Positions 38,601 to 50,619 of a stretch of DNA of 64,000 bases are shown one piece after another; position 1 is the stretch's first letter, and the number at the start of each line of letters is the position of its first letter. Under the pieces are notes generated by a model, which was not told the DNA's origin, did no database searches, and saw only the letters and a program-made list of their open reading frames with translations. Location: positions 2,418,001 to 2,482,000 of the forward strand of contig JAKUDP010000003.1 of assembly GCA_022570795.1 (NCBI GenBank). The letters are read 5' to 3'. Position numbers and translations under genes: made by a program. The DNA is from Sphaerulina vaccinii. Its lineage: Eukaryota; Ascomycota; Dothideomycetes; Mycosphaerellales; Mycosphaerellaceae.

Positions 38601-39842
38601 GGAGACCCCGTTCGAGACAGTGCCTGCTATGGCTGTTGTGTCCGCTCCAGGAATCGACTCGGTGAGCTTTGTCGCAGCAGTGCCAACGTTACTGAGATCG
38701 ACTTGACTTTGGGGTTCTCCAGCGTGCAGAGATGGAGATTCGTGCCCTTCGTCTGTAGCCCCGGATAGAGCAGGTGGCTTCGGATTCGCAACAACTTGCG
38801 ATGCTTCGGTAATACCTCCAGCTAAACAAGGTGTGTCCTCACCAGTCGGCTGGTCCCAGTCGTGATTGCGCGAAGTTCGGGCCGGTACTATGGGCTCTTC
38901 AACCTCACCTGTAGCAACAGCTTCTTGCAGACTTGGCTGAGACGGCTCTTCGGTTACTGGTTCGAATTGCGTATGCTGGGTGTGCTGCGTGGGAGAGAAT
39001 CCTCTGAAGGTCGACTCCTCAAGAAAAGCACCTTGACTCTGCGAATCCGGTATGACCAGGCTAGTACTATTAGTACTCTTTTGCGTCGAAGGAGCAGCTT
39101 GGTTTGCAGTACTCTGTGGGATAATCGATGCTGACGAAGTTACAGGCTGCGATGTAGGTGCTGCTTCGTCTTTGCTGGTAAGTCTTGAGGCAACCTTCTG
39201 ATAATCCCCAGCAAGATAGCTAGACGGCGGACTGGAAGGCGCGACGAATCCTTTCTTGGCCGATCTTGTCAAAAGAGGCTCGTCGTCCTCACTTTGCTGA
39301 GTCTCGTCAATCTCAGGCGCACCAGCAACAGTCTCGGCTTCAGGCTCGGTCGCGGTGACCTCAGCTTGCTGCTCTTCTACAGCAGTACTAGTTTCAGCTT
39401 CTGTAGTAGCAGGAGGAGGTGAACTCTCGACTACCTTCCTTGGACGACCTCTTTTTCTTGGCGGCGCAGTACTCCCAGTACCAGAAGTTGCTAGCTAGCG
39501 CATCAGCATCTCCCCAGAATCCCACATTGAAATATACAAACCTTTCTGATTAGTCGCAGCAACAGCAGCAGCTTTCCTTCTTTCCCAGTCTTCTATTGCA
39601 AGCGAATTCGCGTTCTCCTTCGGCTCCCAAGTCGGCTCGTAGACTTCGCCAGATCTTTCGTCAGGCGCCCAATCAATGTGATATTGGGTCTCGTTTTCGC
39701 CGATGATAGACCTTACTTTATAGTCCTTTTCGTAGTCTACGGTATCTCCGTGACGATGTGTGGCGCGCTTCTTGGGCGGACGTCCGCGTGGTCGTCCAGT
39801 AGCTTCCGATAATGTACGTTTCCTACCTCGCTTACCAGCCAT
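35700..39842 (-). CDS. Chromodomain / AT-hook / HDA1-complex subunit protein, 1363 aa
   Basis: Two exons: 39842-39542 and 39490-35700. The 51-nt intron (GTTTGT to GCTAG, phase 1) joins two long frames without loss. N-terminal order: basic AT-hook-like GRPRGRPPKKRA, then a chromodomain (YKVRSIIGENETQYHIDW and YEPTWEPKENA) at about residues 35-85. Just after the intron comes a second AT-hook (PRKRGRPRKVV). A long Ser/Gln/Pro-rich region of roughly 500 residues follows. Next is the HDA1-complex subunit 2/3 domain at about 680-930 (RKVALHPDLINPE, FEFLNEFIANVSDQNLHIAI, DVVIAMDPSVDFRHPLVRAA), which is a SNF2-helicase-like fold without ATPase motifs. A coiled coil makes up most of the C-terminus. 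It should bind methylated histone and DNA and serve an HDA1-type deacetylase complex. Neurospora CDP-2 of the HCHC silencing complex is a plausible relative. Confidence 0.85.
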
Positions 39843-40356
39843 TCTGGCTGCGCGAAATAGTAGGAAATAGAACTGCCATGGCTTGAGTTCAGTATATGTG
39901 AAGAAGCGAAGTGACGCGCTATGGTATACAGGATATCGCGGATAGATTAAGGTGGAAGGTTTACCTTGCTGGCGACGTGCACGTGACGCTTGGCTTTCAA
40001 TGTGGATCGCCGTGTAGATCGTGGACATATTGACGGCGTCTATTCTGATCGCGAAGACGTTACTCTCGAAATGTATGGGTTTGTACAGTTCAATTGAAAT
40101 GGTGTGAAGTGAAACTTAGAAAGCCAAATCAGGCAGCAAGAGAGCTAGACTGAACCGAACAAGGAAGAGCAATTGCGTGTAACGACGACAGACTTCATTG
40201 AGCTTGTGCTTGTGCTACTCTCGACTTTTCGATATGCACTGTGCCGTCGAGACATCGGCTGCAGTGACGACCTTGTCCTAGTCGACATTCAGAAAGATGT
40301 ATCACGCTGGTCGCGAAACCACTTTTCTCCTCACATCTCACGAGGCATGAAACGTC
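39843..40356. other. Intergenic, no gene seen
   Basis: Promoter of the chromodomain gene and 3' flank of the GFA gene. No distinct elements noted. Confidence 0.45.
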
Positions 40357-41236
40357 TCACTTCTTCTCGTCTTTCTTCCCATCATCCTTCTCATCTCCAT
40401 CCTCCTTCTTCTCCTTCGCCCTCTCCTTCTCAAGCTCTGCGACAGCCTCAGGTGGACTATCCCCAATGAGATCCGACTTCTTATTGATACCACTCCATTT
40501 CGGAAGTCCGTCCGGGATGTCAATCACACGTTGGCTGTAGAACTGCAACACAGTTAGCACATATTCATCAATACCCTCTCGATTGTTTTGGGCACCATAC
40601 CATATGCATATTCGGCTTAAATCTCTTCTTCTCCTCCTCACTCTTAAACTTAATCAAAGTCGGAAACAACAAGATCATGTTCCTTCCCTCATCCATAATC
40701 GGCGAGAAACACTTCTTACACCTTACTTTGCAAGGCAACTTATGTTCCCTACTCTTCGTAGACGGATCATACCAATCCAAATCATGATGTCCATTCTTAA
40801 AGTTGATATCCTCCTTGTTGAAAATCGCAGCCCACTGGAAAGGCGCAGCGTGCTGAGTCTGACAAGTCGTACAATGGCAGAGCTTGCTATCAAGCGGCGT
40901 TTCCCTACTCAACTCATATTCGACAGCTCCGCAATGGCAGGAAGCTTCGTAGACGTGTTTGAAATCATCGTTGTCGTCGTGGATTCTGTAAGGGGCTCGC
41001 TTCTTCCAGTCTTCGACGCCGTTGGAGTCTTTGGAAGGTTGTTCGCCTTCGTGTTGTTCTTTGACGGATTTGTTGGACGACATTTGGGAGGTACCGGAGG
41101 CGGAGCGTTTCATGAGGTGTTGTGTTGTCGTTGCTTGAAGGTATGGTGCGTTCGAGAAGGTAGGACGCGTGATGGAAAGGGTTCTGGGAGCTGCGAGGGA
41201 TCGGCGTGAAAGTAAAGAGGTCAGCAGCTTGTTCAT
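40357..41236 (-). CDS. GFA/CENP-V-fold protein with mitochondrial-type presequence, 273 aa
   Basis: Two exons: 41236-40601 and 40542-40357. The 58-nt intron (GTATGG to TTGCAG) is phase 0. Residues 1-40 are basic, hydroxylated and free of acids (MNKLLTSLLSRRSLAAPRTL), typical of a mitochondrial presequence. The GFA domain follows at about residues 95-210. Zinc ligands are visible in SCHCGAVEYEL and LCHCTTCQTQHAAPFQW, and a second site in RCKKCFSPIMDEGRNM. After the intron the protein continues YSQRVIDIPDGLPKW, a conserved end of the domain. The final 35 residues are Lys/Asp/Glu-rich. Family members include glutathione-dependent formaldehyde-activating enzymes, but most fungal ones have no known substrate. 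Confidence 0.85.
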
Positions 41237-41653
41237 ATGATGGGGTGGTGCTTGGGGTTTATGGAAAGAAACATCAGACGAAGCATTGACAAGAATGCCA
41301 TCTTCGAAACGCTAGATCCAGGCATGGCTGGCGTTAGTGCTCGTCAGTTGTGATGCAGAGAGCTGCTCAGTCTGACGTATAGATTTCTCATAAATCGTCA
41401 ATGCTTGCATGCGTTTTCTGGTTGCATGCAGGGACCCGCACATTGAAATCTGGGGCCGAACCAGATCGAGTTCCGATACGCGATGCACATCGATCTTGTT
41501 GTACACATCGACGGCTGTGTAGACTCGACGCCTAAGAGTGTAGTCAGTTCTAGTGGTTGGAGTGCCATAGGCATAGCTTGATTCTGTTCACAGCTAATGA
41601 TATACCTATCCTAGGCCAGCTGCCATCGCCATGAGCTTGCGCTTGCAGTGTTC
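41237..41653. other. Intergenic, no gene seen
   Basis: Promoter of the GFA gene and 3' flank of the 5-phosphatase gene. Nothing notable. Confidence 0.45.
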
Positions 41654-44600
41654 CTAACCACCCCGCAGCGCAGCAACAGCTTCCTTTTGAGTCAGGCCTA
41701 ACGTGTTTGTAAGGTATTCGAGTCTGTAGCACGAGTTAGCTTCACCACCCTATCGCACATGCACAACTCTGACAGCACTTACTGTGCAGCTCTCGCAATC
41801 CGCTGCTGCACACTCTCATACTCCTTCACACACTTGCCCCACACAATCTCGCGCTTGTCCGCATCAACAGTCTTGACACGTAGCTGCATTCGGCCACTCA
41901 CGGGCCTATGATCGCTCACTCGAATCTGATCCCAGCGTCTGTATTCGTCCATCCTAACCTTGCCCAGGCCACGATACAATATCCTGTCGCACCAGGCCGG
42001 TGCTCTGCGCTTCTCGGAAGTATCGTACTGATCTGTATGTACATTATACTTGTAGGTCGGCGCGAACTTGATCTGGTTTTCTTGAAAGGCTCGTAAGCGG
42101 AAGCCGGGATTCTTTCTGCGTGACAATAAAAGCTGATCGCGTTCGAGCAGCCTGGCGAGATTGCCTTGTTGTACGTGTTTGATCACACTGTCTCGGCCCA
42201 TGGTATCAATGCGGTAGTTGAGATCGCCATTGAGAATGCATATTTCGTGGTCCATCACCATGCTCCCATCGCCTCCGGATGCGAAGACGTCACTGTGCTT
42301 GGCGACTTCCCCATCGCTGAGCGGGTAAGATGGTAAAGTGTTCGCTTCGAGAATCTCCGCAATGTCGTTGTTGCGATGCATCGTTTGTGTCTGCCCAGCA
42401 GCTAGATGGCAATTCACCATACATATACTGCTGTCGTCGAGGACCATGCGGACGATGATTGCGCCTTTGTTGCCGTGGTGACCTCCCATGCCGCGCTTAA
42501 CTTCGGACGCGTGGATATTGCGGATGCGACTCCGCTCGGTGGACTTGACGAATATGCAAGTGAAGAGCCCGACCATGCTGGCAGTATGGACAAGTGTATA
42601 GCTCGTGTTAGTAGGCATATAGTCGTCGAGACATTTGCCTAGGTGGTCTCGCCATGCACGATACTGTGAAGACATATGCTGTGGCTCGTCTGGCTCCTTC
42701 GTCTTCTTGCTCTTGAAGAACGACTTGGCGGTGACTTTCTTGTCTTCAAGATCTACCAGTTCTTGAAAGCCGAAGATGAAGATGTCGGGCGGTTCCCGAG
42801 CTGTGAGATAATCTCGAAAGAAGTTGCTATCTTCTCTGCTATGTTGAAGATGACCAGGTTTGCAAGCTCCAGCATTCCAGGTGAGCACAGCTGCAGTCAG
42901 TTCTCTAAACTTACAGAACTCTGAGTCGCGCGTTTGCATGCGACATTCTAGCCAGTCGTCCTGGAGCATGCCGTCCCAGATGCGCAGCAGATTGTCAAGG
43001 CCCAGCGTTATGACGTTTAATCGACCCATCTTCCACATGGCAGAAGGATCAGCGATAATGCTGCACATCTGCTTCTCGTGCGCTTTCCAGTCTTTCCTGA
43101 TCAGCCATGGTGTGGGTGAAGTGTCGTAGACATATGCCATTCCTGTGCTATAGCCAGCCCATAGATACTCGCCGACGCCAGCCATGCAGCTGATCCGATA
43201 GACGCTGACGTTGACAACAGCCTGACATGTGAAGTCGCGTCTGTTGTATATGCTCACCTTGCCATCGGAGTGTCCGAAGTAGATCAGATCCTGTTGGTGG
43301 TTCAGCGTGGCTCCAGCTGTCACGTCGCCAGTTCCAGGTTGAGATAGTGGTGAGCGCGTCAGCTGGAACTCCGTATCTGACAGCGCACTTGGCGCAAAGA
43401 CACGAATGTCCTTTCCTGTCGCAATCCACAATTGCTTCCCATATGCTATTGAGAACGAGTGTCCTTTGGGTACACGCCAGTTGTTGTACTGCGAGTCCAG
43501 GCTTGGCATACCTTTGTGATCAGGCTTCCACACAAGCAGTTCTCCGCCATCGTCCAGTGTCCATAGCTCGGATGCGTATCGGTACATGCGAATCACTTCT
43601 CTCCGCGTGTGAGCAGCATTCTTAGTCTTGATCACTTGCTGCGAAGGCACATCGATCTCGTGAATGTCTCCAGCATTCGTGCCGATCCATATGCGGTTGC
43701 CCTCATGCTCGATATCGGGTGATGGCTTGAACACAATAGAAGTAACCTTGACTGTAGCTTGATGCTCCAGATTGAGAAGTTGCTCGCCAGTGGTGAAGTT
43801 CCATACTTTAGTAATGTAACCTGTGGTACACACATACTCACCACAAACGGCGAACAGCCGCGTATCATACTCAGTCGGTATATGCCAAGGCCTTTGCTTG
43901 AACTTTGGTGCCCTTCGATTCGCTCGAGTGCCATCTGGGTAGTCTGAGAAGGCTACGCCTTGTTCGCTGCTTGTGGATGGTATGACATCTTCTTGATCAT
44001 CATGCGACCTGCCATTGACCACCGGAGGTGGAGGTGGTGGCTCTCGTCTCGTATCGAGTGACTGTCGAGTGTCAAGTGATCTTCGAGCGTCCACCGATCT
44101 CCGAGGTGCCGGAATTGCAGGCGGCGCTTTTGTCGTCGCTGATGTGGGCGTGGATGTCACACTGCCAAAACCCTGACTAAGAGCAGATTTCGTGTTGATC
44201 TTCATTGCGGGTATAGCAGGTATTCGAGGCGCAGCTTCGGGTGCTACATTGGTTGCTGCTCGTCGCAATCCATCAACAGATCGCCGACCTGGCAGAAACT
44301 GTGACTTGAGTGGACTTGTTCGTCCAGATCGAGGTTTCGGAGGACTAATTCGACCTGTTCGAGATTGAAGTTCAGGCCGCGCTGGCAATCGCGGCGCATT
44401 TTCATCGAGATTCTCAGTGGATCGTGTTTCTCTCCCATTTATGCCCTTATACCTTGACGGCATTGGCATTGTAGGCGCTCGTTGCAAGTGCCTAGGCTCA
44501 TGATCGCGTGGACTAGATCGATGTGGATGGGGAAGCCAATCATTCGGCAGTGACGATGGCTCGTCTACGAATGAGGAGGTAGACGCATCGGAGTCTCCAC

Positions 44601-45660
44601 GAAGTCTTTGTACCCATGAAGCGTTCGAATCAGCTCGGACGCGATTGATAGCTGAGGTATATGATTCTCCACGAGCGCGTTGCTGACCATTAGTCGTTGG
44701 GTTCAGAGCAGGAGAGCTTGCGCCGCTACCGGGAGGTGTTGTGAATGGTGAAGGAAGCTTCTCCGTGGCTTCGATACTAGGCTCCGGAGCTGTCAAATTG
44801 CTAGGCTTCTTCGCGAGAACAGGTGGTTTTACAGGAACCTTCGGCTTCGCTGCTCGCCTGACGCTGGGAGGACCTGGAGTCGTTTCAGGCTTCGCGTCAC
44901 TCTTTGGCTTGCTGTTGCTTGGAATGGGTGGTGGAGGCATATCTTCTGAGACTGGACTCTTCGGCACGTCGGCAGCCTGCAAGAATGCACTCATTCGAGC
45001 TTCCAACGCGGGAGTCGTAGTCCTACTTATACTCCTGGCGTGTCCTTTGCTCGCCGAGTCTCCGGTCCTATCCGGAGTTAGAGGTGCCATGAGGGTAGTA
45101 CCCGTTGAAGGTCTCAAGTCCAGCGAGAACGTCTTATGCGGCGATCGAGGCGAGTTGACCTTGACAGTTGGAGGAGACGGCTTCGTAGGCGTCAGAGACA
45201 CCATTGACACTGGCCTTTCTCCTGATGGGCCTCTGCTTCCCACCTTCTCACCAGATATGCTTCCCGAAGTCACCGGTCTCTGCAGCCCTGGCGAGGGTGC
45301 CAGTAGCGATTGCCCGCTTGATGTTGACCGCGTTCCCATATCAGCACTCCTTCTCCCATAGTCCGGCGTCTTAAGCTGGGTTATAGGTGATGTCCCTCCC
45401 ACGCCTAGCGATGATTGTCCACTCGTTGATCGTGTACCCATATCTGCACTCCTCCTTCCGAAGACCTCTTCCCCCGCCACTTCCTTCTTAAACCGTGCTG
45501 TTGGCGAAGTCCCACTCATGCCCAGCATCTGAGGCTTCCCTCCGACAGGCGTACTCGGACTCGCAACATCTGGCTCCTTTGCCATACTCTCAAACTTGGC
45601 CCGGAGCGAGGACATGGGCTTGATGGAGGTAGTGTCCGGCCCATCCTGCTTGCCCTCCAT
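41654..45660 (-). CDS. WD40 and inositol-polyphosphate 5-phosphatase protein, 1315 aa
   Basis: Two exons: 45660-41783 and 41723-41654. The 59-nt intron (GTAAGT to CTACAG, phase 2) removes an early stop and adds a conserved-looking helical end (LEYLTNTLGLTQKEAVAAL). The first 560 residues are Ser/Pro-rich and disordered, with short proline runs (PPPPPPVV) that could bind SH3-type domains. A WD40-like beta-propeller region of about 340 residues follows (for example TEYDTRLFAVCGEYVCTTGY). The catalytic 5-phosphatase domain is at about 900-1250, with GHHGNKGAIIVRM, NGDLNYRID, APAWCDRILYRG and VSDHRPV. All catalytic motifs are intact. It would hydrolyse the 5-phosphate of inositol phosphates or phosphoinositides; many filamentous fungi carry this architecture. 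Confidence 0.9.
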
Positions 45661-46238
45661 CTTGACAGTTTAGCCGTCGAAGCCGGAGTGTACTAGTAGC
45701 TCAGGCGCATTCGAAGTGTAGCCAAGCTCAGTAGGCTGAAGGCAGCAGTATCGTATCCATGTGTTATTGTCGTTTCTGGTGTTCATTGCTCGTCGTTGAC
45801 AACATGAGGCAGTCTTTCGTGTCAGAAGTTGGCCTTACACATCTCGATCTGAACTTCGGCAAGGTCAAGGTCAGGCCATTCCGCCAATATCCTGGTAGCT
45901 TCTCAGGCAAGTAAGGATTCAGGCCACGGCATGCGGAGAGAACAGCTTCTCTCGGATTGTTCGAAGTGGTAGAGTGGTGATGGAGGTTGTCAATACTCAC
46001 TTTCCTTTGTCGACATGTGTTGATGTGTTGTTGTTGACTGAAGAGAGTAACAGTAAAGATCTTCGTGACACTTGCGTAGGTTCTAGCGCACGCGCCGTAA
46101 TACCACTCTAGATCCTTGCATCTTCACGAGAAGCCAGCCACAAACCGCGTATACTTTCACTTTCACAATCATTCAATCATTCTCCCTGACGTACCAACTC
46201 TCCTTTCTTCTCCACTGCAACAACAGAACATCGCCAAC
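45661..46238. promoter_or_regulatory. Divergent promoter region
   Basis: 578 bp between the 5-phosphatase gene and the CHY zinc-finger gene. No clear TATA box; a CT-rich tract (TTCTTCTCCACTGC) lies just before the ATG at 46239. Confidence 0.4.
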
Positions 46239-46669
46239 ATGTGGTAAGCCATCTTCCTCCCTTGCTCCCTCCGCCTCCTACTAAGCTCGTCTACAGCAAA
46301 CACATCCTCAACGCCCAAGTCTCGATCCGCTCCCCCTGCTGTAAACAATGGTTCGACTGCGCCGAATGCCACGCCGAAACCCAAGATCACGCTCTCAAAC
46401 AAACCATGGAAATGGCCTTCGCATGTAAGAAGTGCAAAAAGTGCTTCCGCAAAGACATGAATGAGTGGGACGAAGATAGCGACGAGTACTGCCCACACTG
46501 CGACAACCACTTTGTCATTGAGGCGCGAGAACCGAAGGCACGACTGGAGGTAGAGGGAGAGGATATCAGGAAGGATAGCAGGATGGTCAGCAACAAGGAT
46601 GAGAGGATCAAGCCGAAAGAGGACTTGACTATCTGGGATGATGAGTTGGAGGCGGCGAGGTTGGGGTAA
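46239..46669 (+). CDS. CHY-type zinc-finger protein (Hot13-like), 125 aa
   Basis: Two exons: a 5-nt first exon 46239-46243 (ATG plus TG) and 46297-46669. The 53-nt intron has donor GTAAGC, branch TACTAAG and acceptor CTACAG. Splicing creates MCKHILNAQVSIRSPCC, which supplies the first Cys and His of the CHY zinc finger; without it the motif is incomplete. The remaining ligands are visible: WFDCAECHAE, ACKKCKKCF and YCPHCDNHF. The C-terminal tail is charged. Yeast Hot13 of this family works in the mitochondrial intermembrane space, keeping import factors free of zinc; other CHY proteins differ, so that role is only a suggestion. Confidence 0.85.
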
Positions 46670-47095
46670 AGGGAGAGAACAGAAGATGATTGGTGATGAG
46701 ATCAATGAGGCATGATGGTGGGGAGGACAAGACGGGGGTGTGCGCGGTAGATGCTGATGATCTGCAGACGCGCTACCTCTTCGCGACGACTACGAAGTGC
46801 TCGAGGAATAGTAGCAGAAAGTTGAGAAAGGCAAGTGACAGTCTTACAAGAGTTGAACCACACGCGTACGACACTTCTCAGGGTAGAGGCACTCCATGAG
46901 CTTGCAATGTCTATGGCTACAGGCAAAACGGGCTGCGACAAGAAAACGCCGGCCGGACCGTGTCTCAATTGAGGTGAAGTCGTGCAGGCTGAGACACCTT
47001 CGCCGCAAGACAGAGAGCCGACTCGCAAGTACATAAGCGGTCATCAGTCCAGGTACCTCCTCATGCTCGGACTCTTGACCAATAGAGCATCCATC
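46670..47095. other. Intergenic, no gene seen
   Basis: 3' flank of the CHY gene and promoter of the F-box gene. No supported feature. Confidence 0.45.
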
Positions 47096-47449
47096 ATGTC
47101 AACAACCCAAGTGCCACAAGCATCGCTGAGCGCTCTCCCAGAGGAGCTTCTCGTCATAATTGTCGAATACCTCCCTATCCAGGCCGTGTCAGCCCTTTCG
47201 CAGACCAATCACCAGTTCGCTCGACTATGCGATTGGAAACAGCCAAGATATCGCAAGGAGCTCGTTTCATTCATCACAGGAATGCCCTATATTTACCGTA
47301 TAGTGTTTGACGGCAACTGCGTCAGAAACTACGTATACTACGAGCGCAGTCTGTGGACCTGTGTTGACCTTCCATCGGCGCGAGGTGGTGGCGAAGTGAT
47401 CATCAGAATGCGCAGACGGGGACAAGGCAGCATGAACCTGAGTCGCTGA
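47096..47449 (+). CDS. Short F-box protein, 117 aa
   Basis: Start at ATG 47096 (MSTTQVPQASLS). Residues 12-50 form an F-box: SALPEELLVIIVEYLPIQAV then SALSQTNHQFARLC. F-box proteins usually carry this motif near the N-terminus and link substrates to Skp1-cullin ligases. The rest (about 65 residues) has no known fold. The protein is short, and after the stop another frame remains protein-like for about 60 codons (IDSIDSGTAIMLDLISRVSE) up to a TTTCTAG, so the gene may be frameshifted, spliced further or decaying. Confidence 0.55.
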   Translation: MSTTQVPQASLSALPEELLVIIVEYLPIQAVSALSQTNHQFARLCDWKQPRYRKELVSFITGMPYIYRIVFDGNCVRNYVYYERSLWTCVDLPSARGGGEVIIRMRRRGQGSMNLSR

Positions 47450-48052
47450 GGCTATGCATCTGCTCCAGGCTGCGCCAAATTGACTCGATCGACTCAGGAA
47501 CTGCCATCATGCTCGACCTCATATCGCGCGTGTCTGAGCGAGCGAACGACAATGCCGGTCTCGGGCACTTCGATGCGATGCATCAACATTTCTAGGAAGA
47601 CATGCTGGAACTGCAACAAAGGAATCATCTGGAGAAGGAGGAGCTGAAGGTGATCAACGCGCGATATATCTGGCAGAGATGTCGCTCACATAGCTTTCGT
47701 CTTTCTATGGTGGCTTTTCTGCCGGCAAGGTCACCACAAATGCCTGTTACGTTGAGTGCTAGGTTGGACTGAGCGACCATCAGCTTCTCTGCATTTCCTT
47801 TATAACTTTTCGTCGACATCAACAAATCCCCTCAACATGCACCTCTGCCGACCATCCGCATTATAGCTTATCATATCAGGAAGGTCCCACCTTACACAAC
47901 ATTCCTACAGCGGGCTATCTCGGCCAAGCTGCATCGCGCCGTTGTCGGAAGTCGGCCAGACGCACGCAATTGCGAATACACCAAAGATCTTTTCCGCTTA
48001 CTCTTGCACTTACTCAACACTCTTTCGATGTGCCAAGCAGGACTCTTACACG
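47450..48052. other. Intergenic with a possible F-box gene remnant
   Basis: From 47452 to 47595 a frame reads like protein (see the preceding gene), and after TTTCTAG at 47597 it continues MLELQQRNHLEKEELKV. Neither has a start of its own. The rest is the promoter of the transporter gene. Confidence 0.3.
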
Positions 48053-49807
48053 ATGGCTGCAGAAGAAGATGACCGCGAGTCTACAAACTCTAAAATCACA
48101 CCATCCTCCACAGACGACACGGCGTCGGAGCGCTCTCCACTTCTCGGAAATAGGAAACCAAGCCCTCGAGACGAGCCTCAACAACCCGAAGACGATGAAC
48201 AAGGGTCGATACCATGGGGCAAATCAGTTGTGTTGAAGTTGTTGTTCACAAGTACGATCGTCAGTCTGTCGTTCGGTGTCACACAAGTTCCGTGGGTCTA
48301 ATATCAACCTCCTCAACATAAACTTCACTAACACCAAATGCCAAGCCTCATCTACGTCTTCGGACTGATGACATGCGAGGACTACTACAAGACCCACGAT
48401 GATCCAGGCCTTTCAGACCCTCTACGATGTCACAACACAACGATCCAAGCCAGCACAGCCCGAGCAGTCGCACTCCTAGGCGCCGGAACAACACTCTTCG
48501 GCGTCCTGAACCTCTTTTACACAGGCTGGACGATCAAACGCTTTGGTGTCAAATCCGCACTTCTTAGCTCTGTCTTCTGGCCCGCTGTGAGGTTAGCAAT
48601 TCAGAATGTTGGTGTCCATCTAGGCGGAGGCCTAGGAATCTGGATCATCCAAGCTTCGCAAGCTATAACAATCATAGGTGGACCAGCCGGCTACTTATTA
48701 GCACTCAATTCTTTCGCTGCAGAAGTCGTGCAACATGCTGCGCGAACGGCCACATTGGGGAGACTGCAGGGTTGTGCATTCTTCGGAACAGCACTTGGGT
48801 ACTTGATAGGAGGCTACTCAGCCGACTTATTAGGTATAATCTGGCCCTTCCGAATCACACTGGGACTATTCCTACTATCGACGATATACATTCTATTCTG
48901 TTTACCTTGGATCAAAGTCGAGTTATCCCCAGAAATGCAGAAACGAACACAATCCCTCTCCTCTTTCTTCGATCCACTACGAATGTTCGTCCCCTCAAAA
49001 TGGCGCCTCAAATCCGGGCGCATCCAGACCGAATACGGAATCATCCTACTAGGAGCCGGAGCTTTCACAGCCCTTCTTGCAACAGGCTACATTCCAGTCC
49101 TGCTACAAATGTACGCCACCGACGTCCTCGATTTCGGAACAACAGAAAACGGCTGGCTCATATCAATCAACTCCATGATACGAGGCTGCTTCCTCACATT
49201 CGCGTTCCCAGCAATCATTGCTTCTGGACGCCGCTGGACTGAAAGACGAGATGCGAATAGCGATAAAATCCTCATCAAAGAATCCGAAGTCGAAGATATC
49301 CCGACCAACCCGCAAGAATTCGAACCAGAACCTATAGGAGGCGGAGAACAACCTACTGAACCACCACTACAACACAAAGGTGCAGAAGAAGAATCTTTCG
49401 CGTTCGACTTGATGTACTGCCGCTACTCCATCCTCGTTGACGGCATCCTCACAGCTCTCGCGACTTTCAGCAGCAAAGGCTGGCATATGTACGTCGTCTC
49501 CATCGTCCTCCCACTCGCCGCCGGAACAGGCTCCGCTGCTAAGGGTACGATTCTGCAGATGTGCTCTCCTGCACAGCGTGCAGACGCGCTTAGTGCGATT
49601 AGTCTGGTGGAGATGGCTGCTCGATTGGCTACTACTGGACTTTTTGGATATGTCTTCTCCGCATTCGCAGCTATTGGGCAACCGAGTCTGACGTTTGCTG
49701 TTAATGGTGGCGTTGCAATATGCGCTTTTGTTATTTTGTGTTTTGCGAGGTTCCCGCCGAGAGGGAGTACGAGGATAGACGTTGATGATCAGGGAGAGAT
49801 AGAGTAG
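48053..49807 (+). CDS. Major facilitator superfamily transporter, 566 aa
   Basis: Two exons: 48053-48291 and 48346-49807. The 54-nt intron (GTGGGT, branch CACTAAC, acceptor GCCAAG, phase 2) joins SFGVTQVP to LIYVFGLMTCEDYY. The first 60 residues are hydrophilic and acidic with an ERSPLLG motif of the dileucine type. About 12 membrane spans follow in two groups of six, with a cytoplasmic loop of about 90 residues (ESEVEDIPTNPQEFEPEP) between them. Conserved-type features: RTATLGRLQG near the end of span 4 and RWTERRD before the central loop. The group resembles fungal MFS drug or siderophore-like transporters; substrate cannot be told. No biosynthetic cluster is next to it. Confidence 0.85.
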
Positions 49808-50619
49808 ATAGATCTATGAAAGTACAACGAAGATTTACATCAGAGTAGTGGAATTTCTACGAGTCCACCACGATTGAAATGAAACAAACACAAGTCTCGA
49901 AAGTGGTGCAAAAAGACAAAAACAGTCGCACTACGCCATATGGCTTGGCACTAGCCCTGGGCCCTGGGCTCAGCTGTCACAGTACAAGACTCGAGGAAAA
50001 TTAACGTTGCCGCCATGCACTGTCTCTGCACTGAGCTGCATAGTCGGCTGAGATATTAGACACGAAACCTGGATTTCGATGCAACCTCTCCGTTCCTCGT
50101 GTCAACTTCGTTTGTACGCGGAGGCTGCTTCCAGTAGCATAGACAGCGCAAGAGCGCAGAGAGGTCGGCAACGACCACTTTCCTCAACCCTCGGTAGATC
50201 TGTGCTGCACATGCTTTTCTCCATTCCGTCAAACATCAACTTGGTTGACAATTTACTGACTGAGCAATAACGGCTAGGACGACTGTTGAATGACGATAAG
50301 CTGAACTTGTATATGAGGGTCAATTCAGTCGATGCTCTATCTTCTTGACCACTATTCAGACCAGTCAAACATATCAGGATCGCACGAGACCACCGCGAGT
50401 AGCAGTCATATACGATCGAGTACTTCAGCACATCCACCAAACATAGCGCCGTGAAGCTGCAGTCTTGGCGCCATTGGACATGTGAGATGGTGAAGTCCAA
50501 GACAAGGACGATTGTTTGCAACTTTCTTCGACTCTTTTGCGTTCTGCATCTCGTATCCTACATTCTTTTGCCAAATGTCGAATCTGCGAGCATAGCCGTC
50601 CCGCCTCGAACTCAGACTA
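49808..50619. other. Convergent intergenic region, no gene seen
   Basis: About 800 bp between the 3' ends of the transporter and the broken F-box-like gene. Short frames only, and no repeat noticed. Confidence 0.45.

Noticed and set aside
40583..41209. 208-codon plus-strand open frame
   Set aside because: Exact antisense of the GFA gene, which has clear zinc motifs and an intron.
44741..45361. 206-codon plus-strand open frame
   Set aside because: Antisense to the low-complexity N-terminus of the 5-phosphatase; a shadow of biased codon use.
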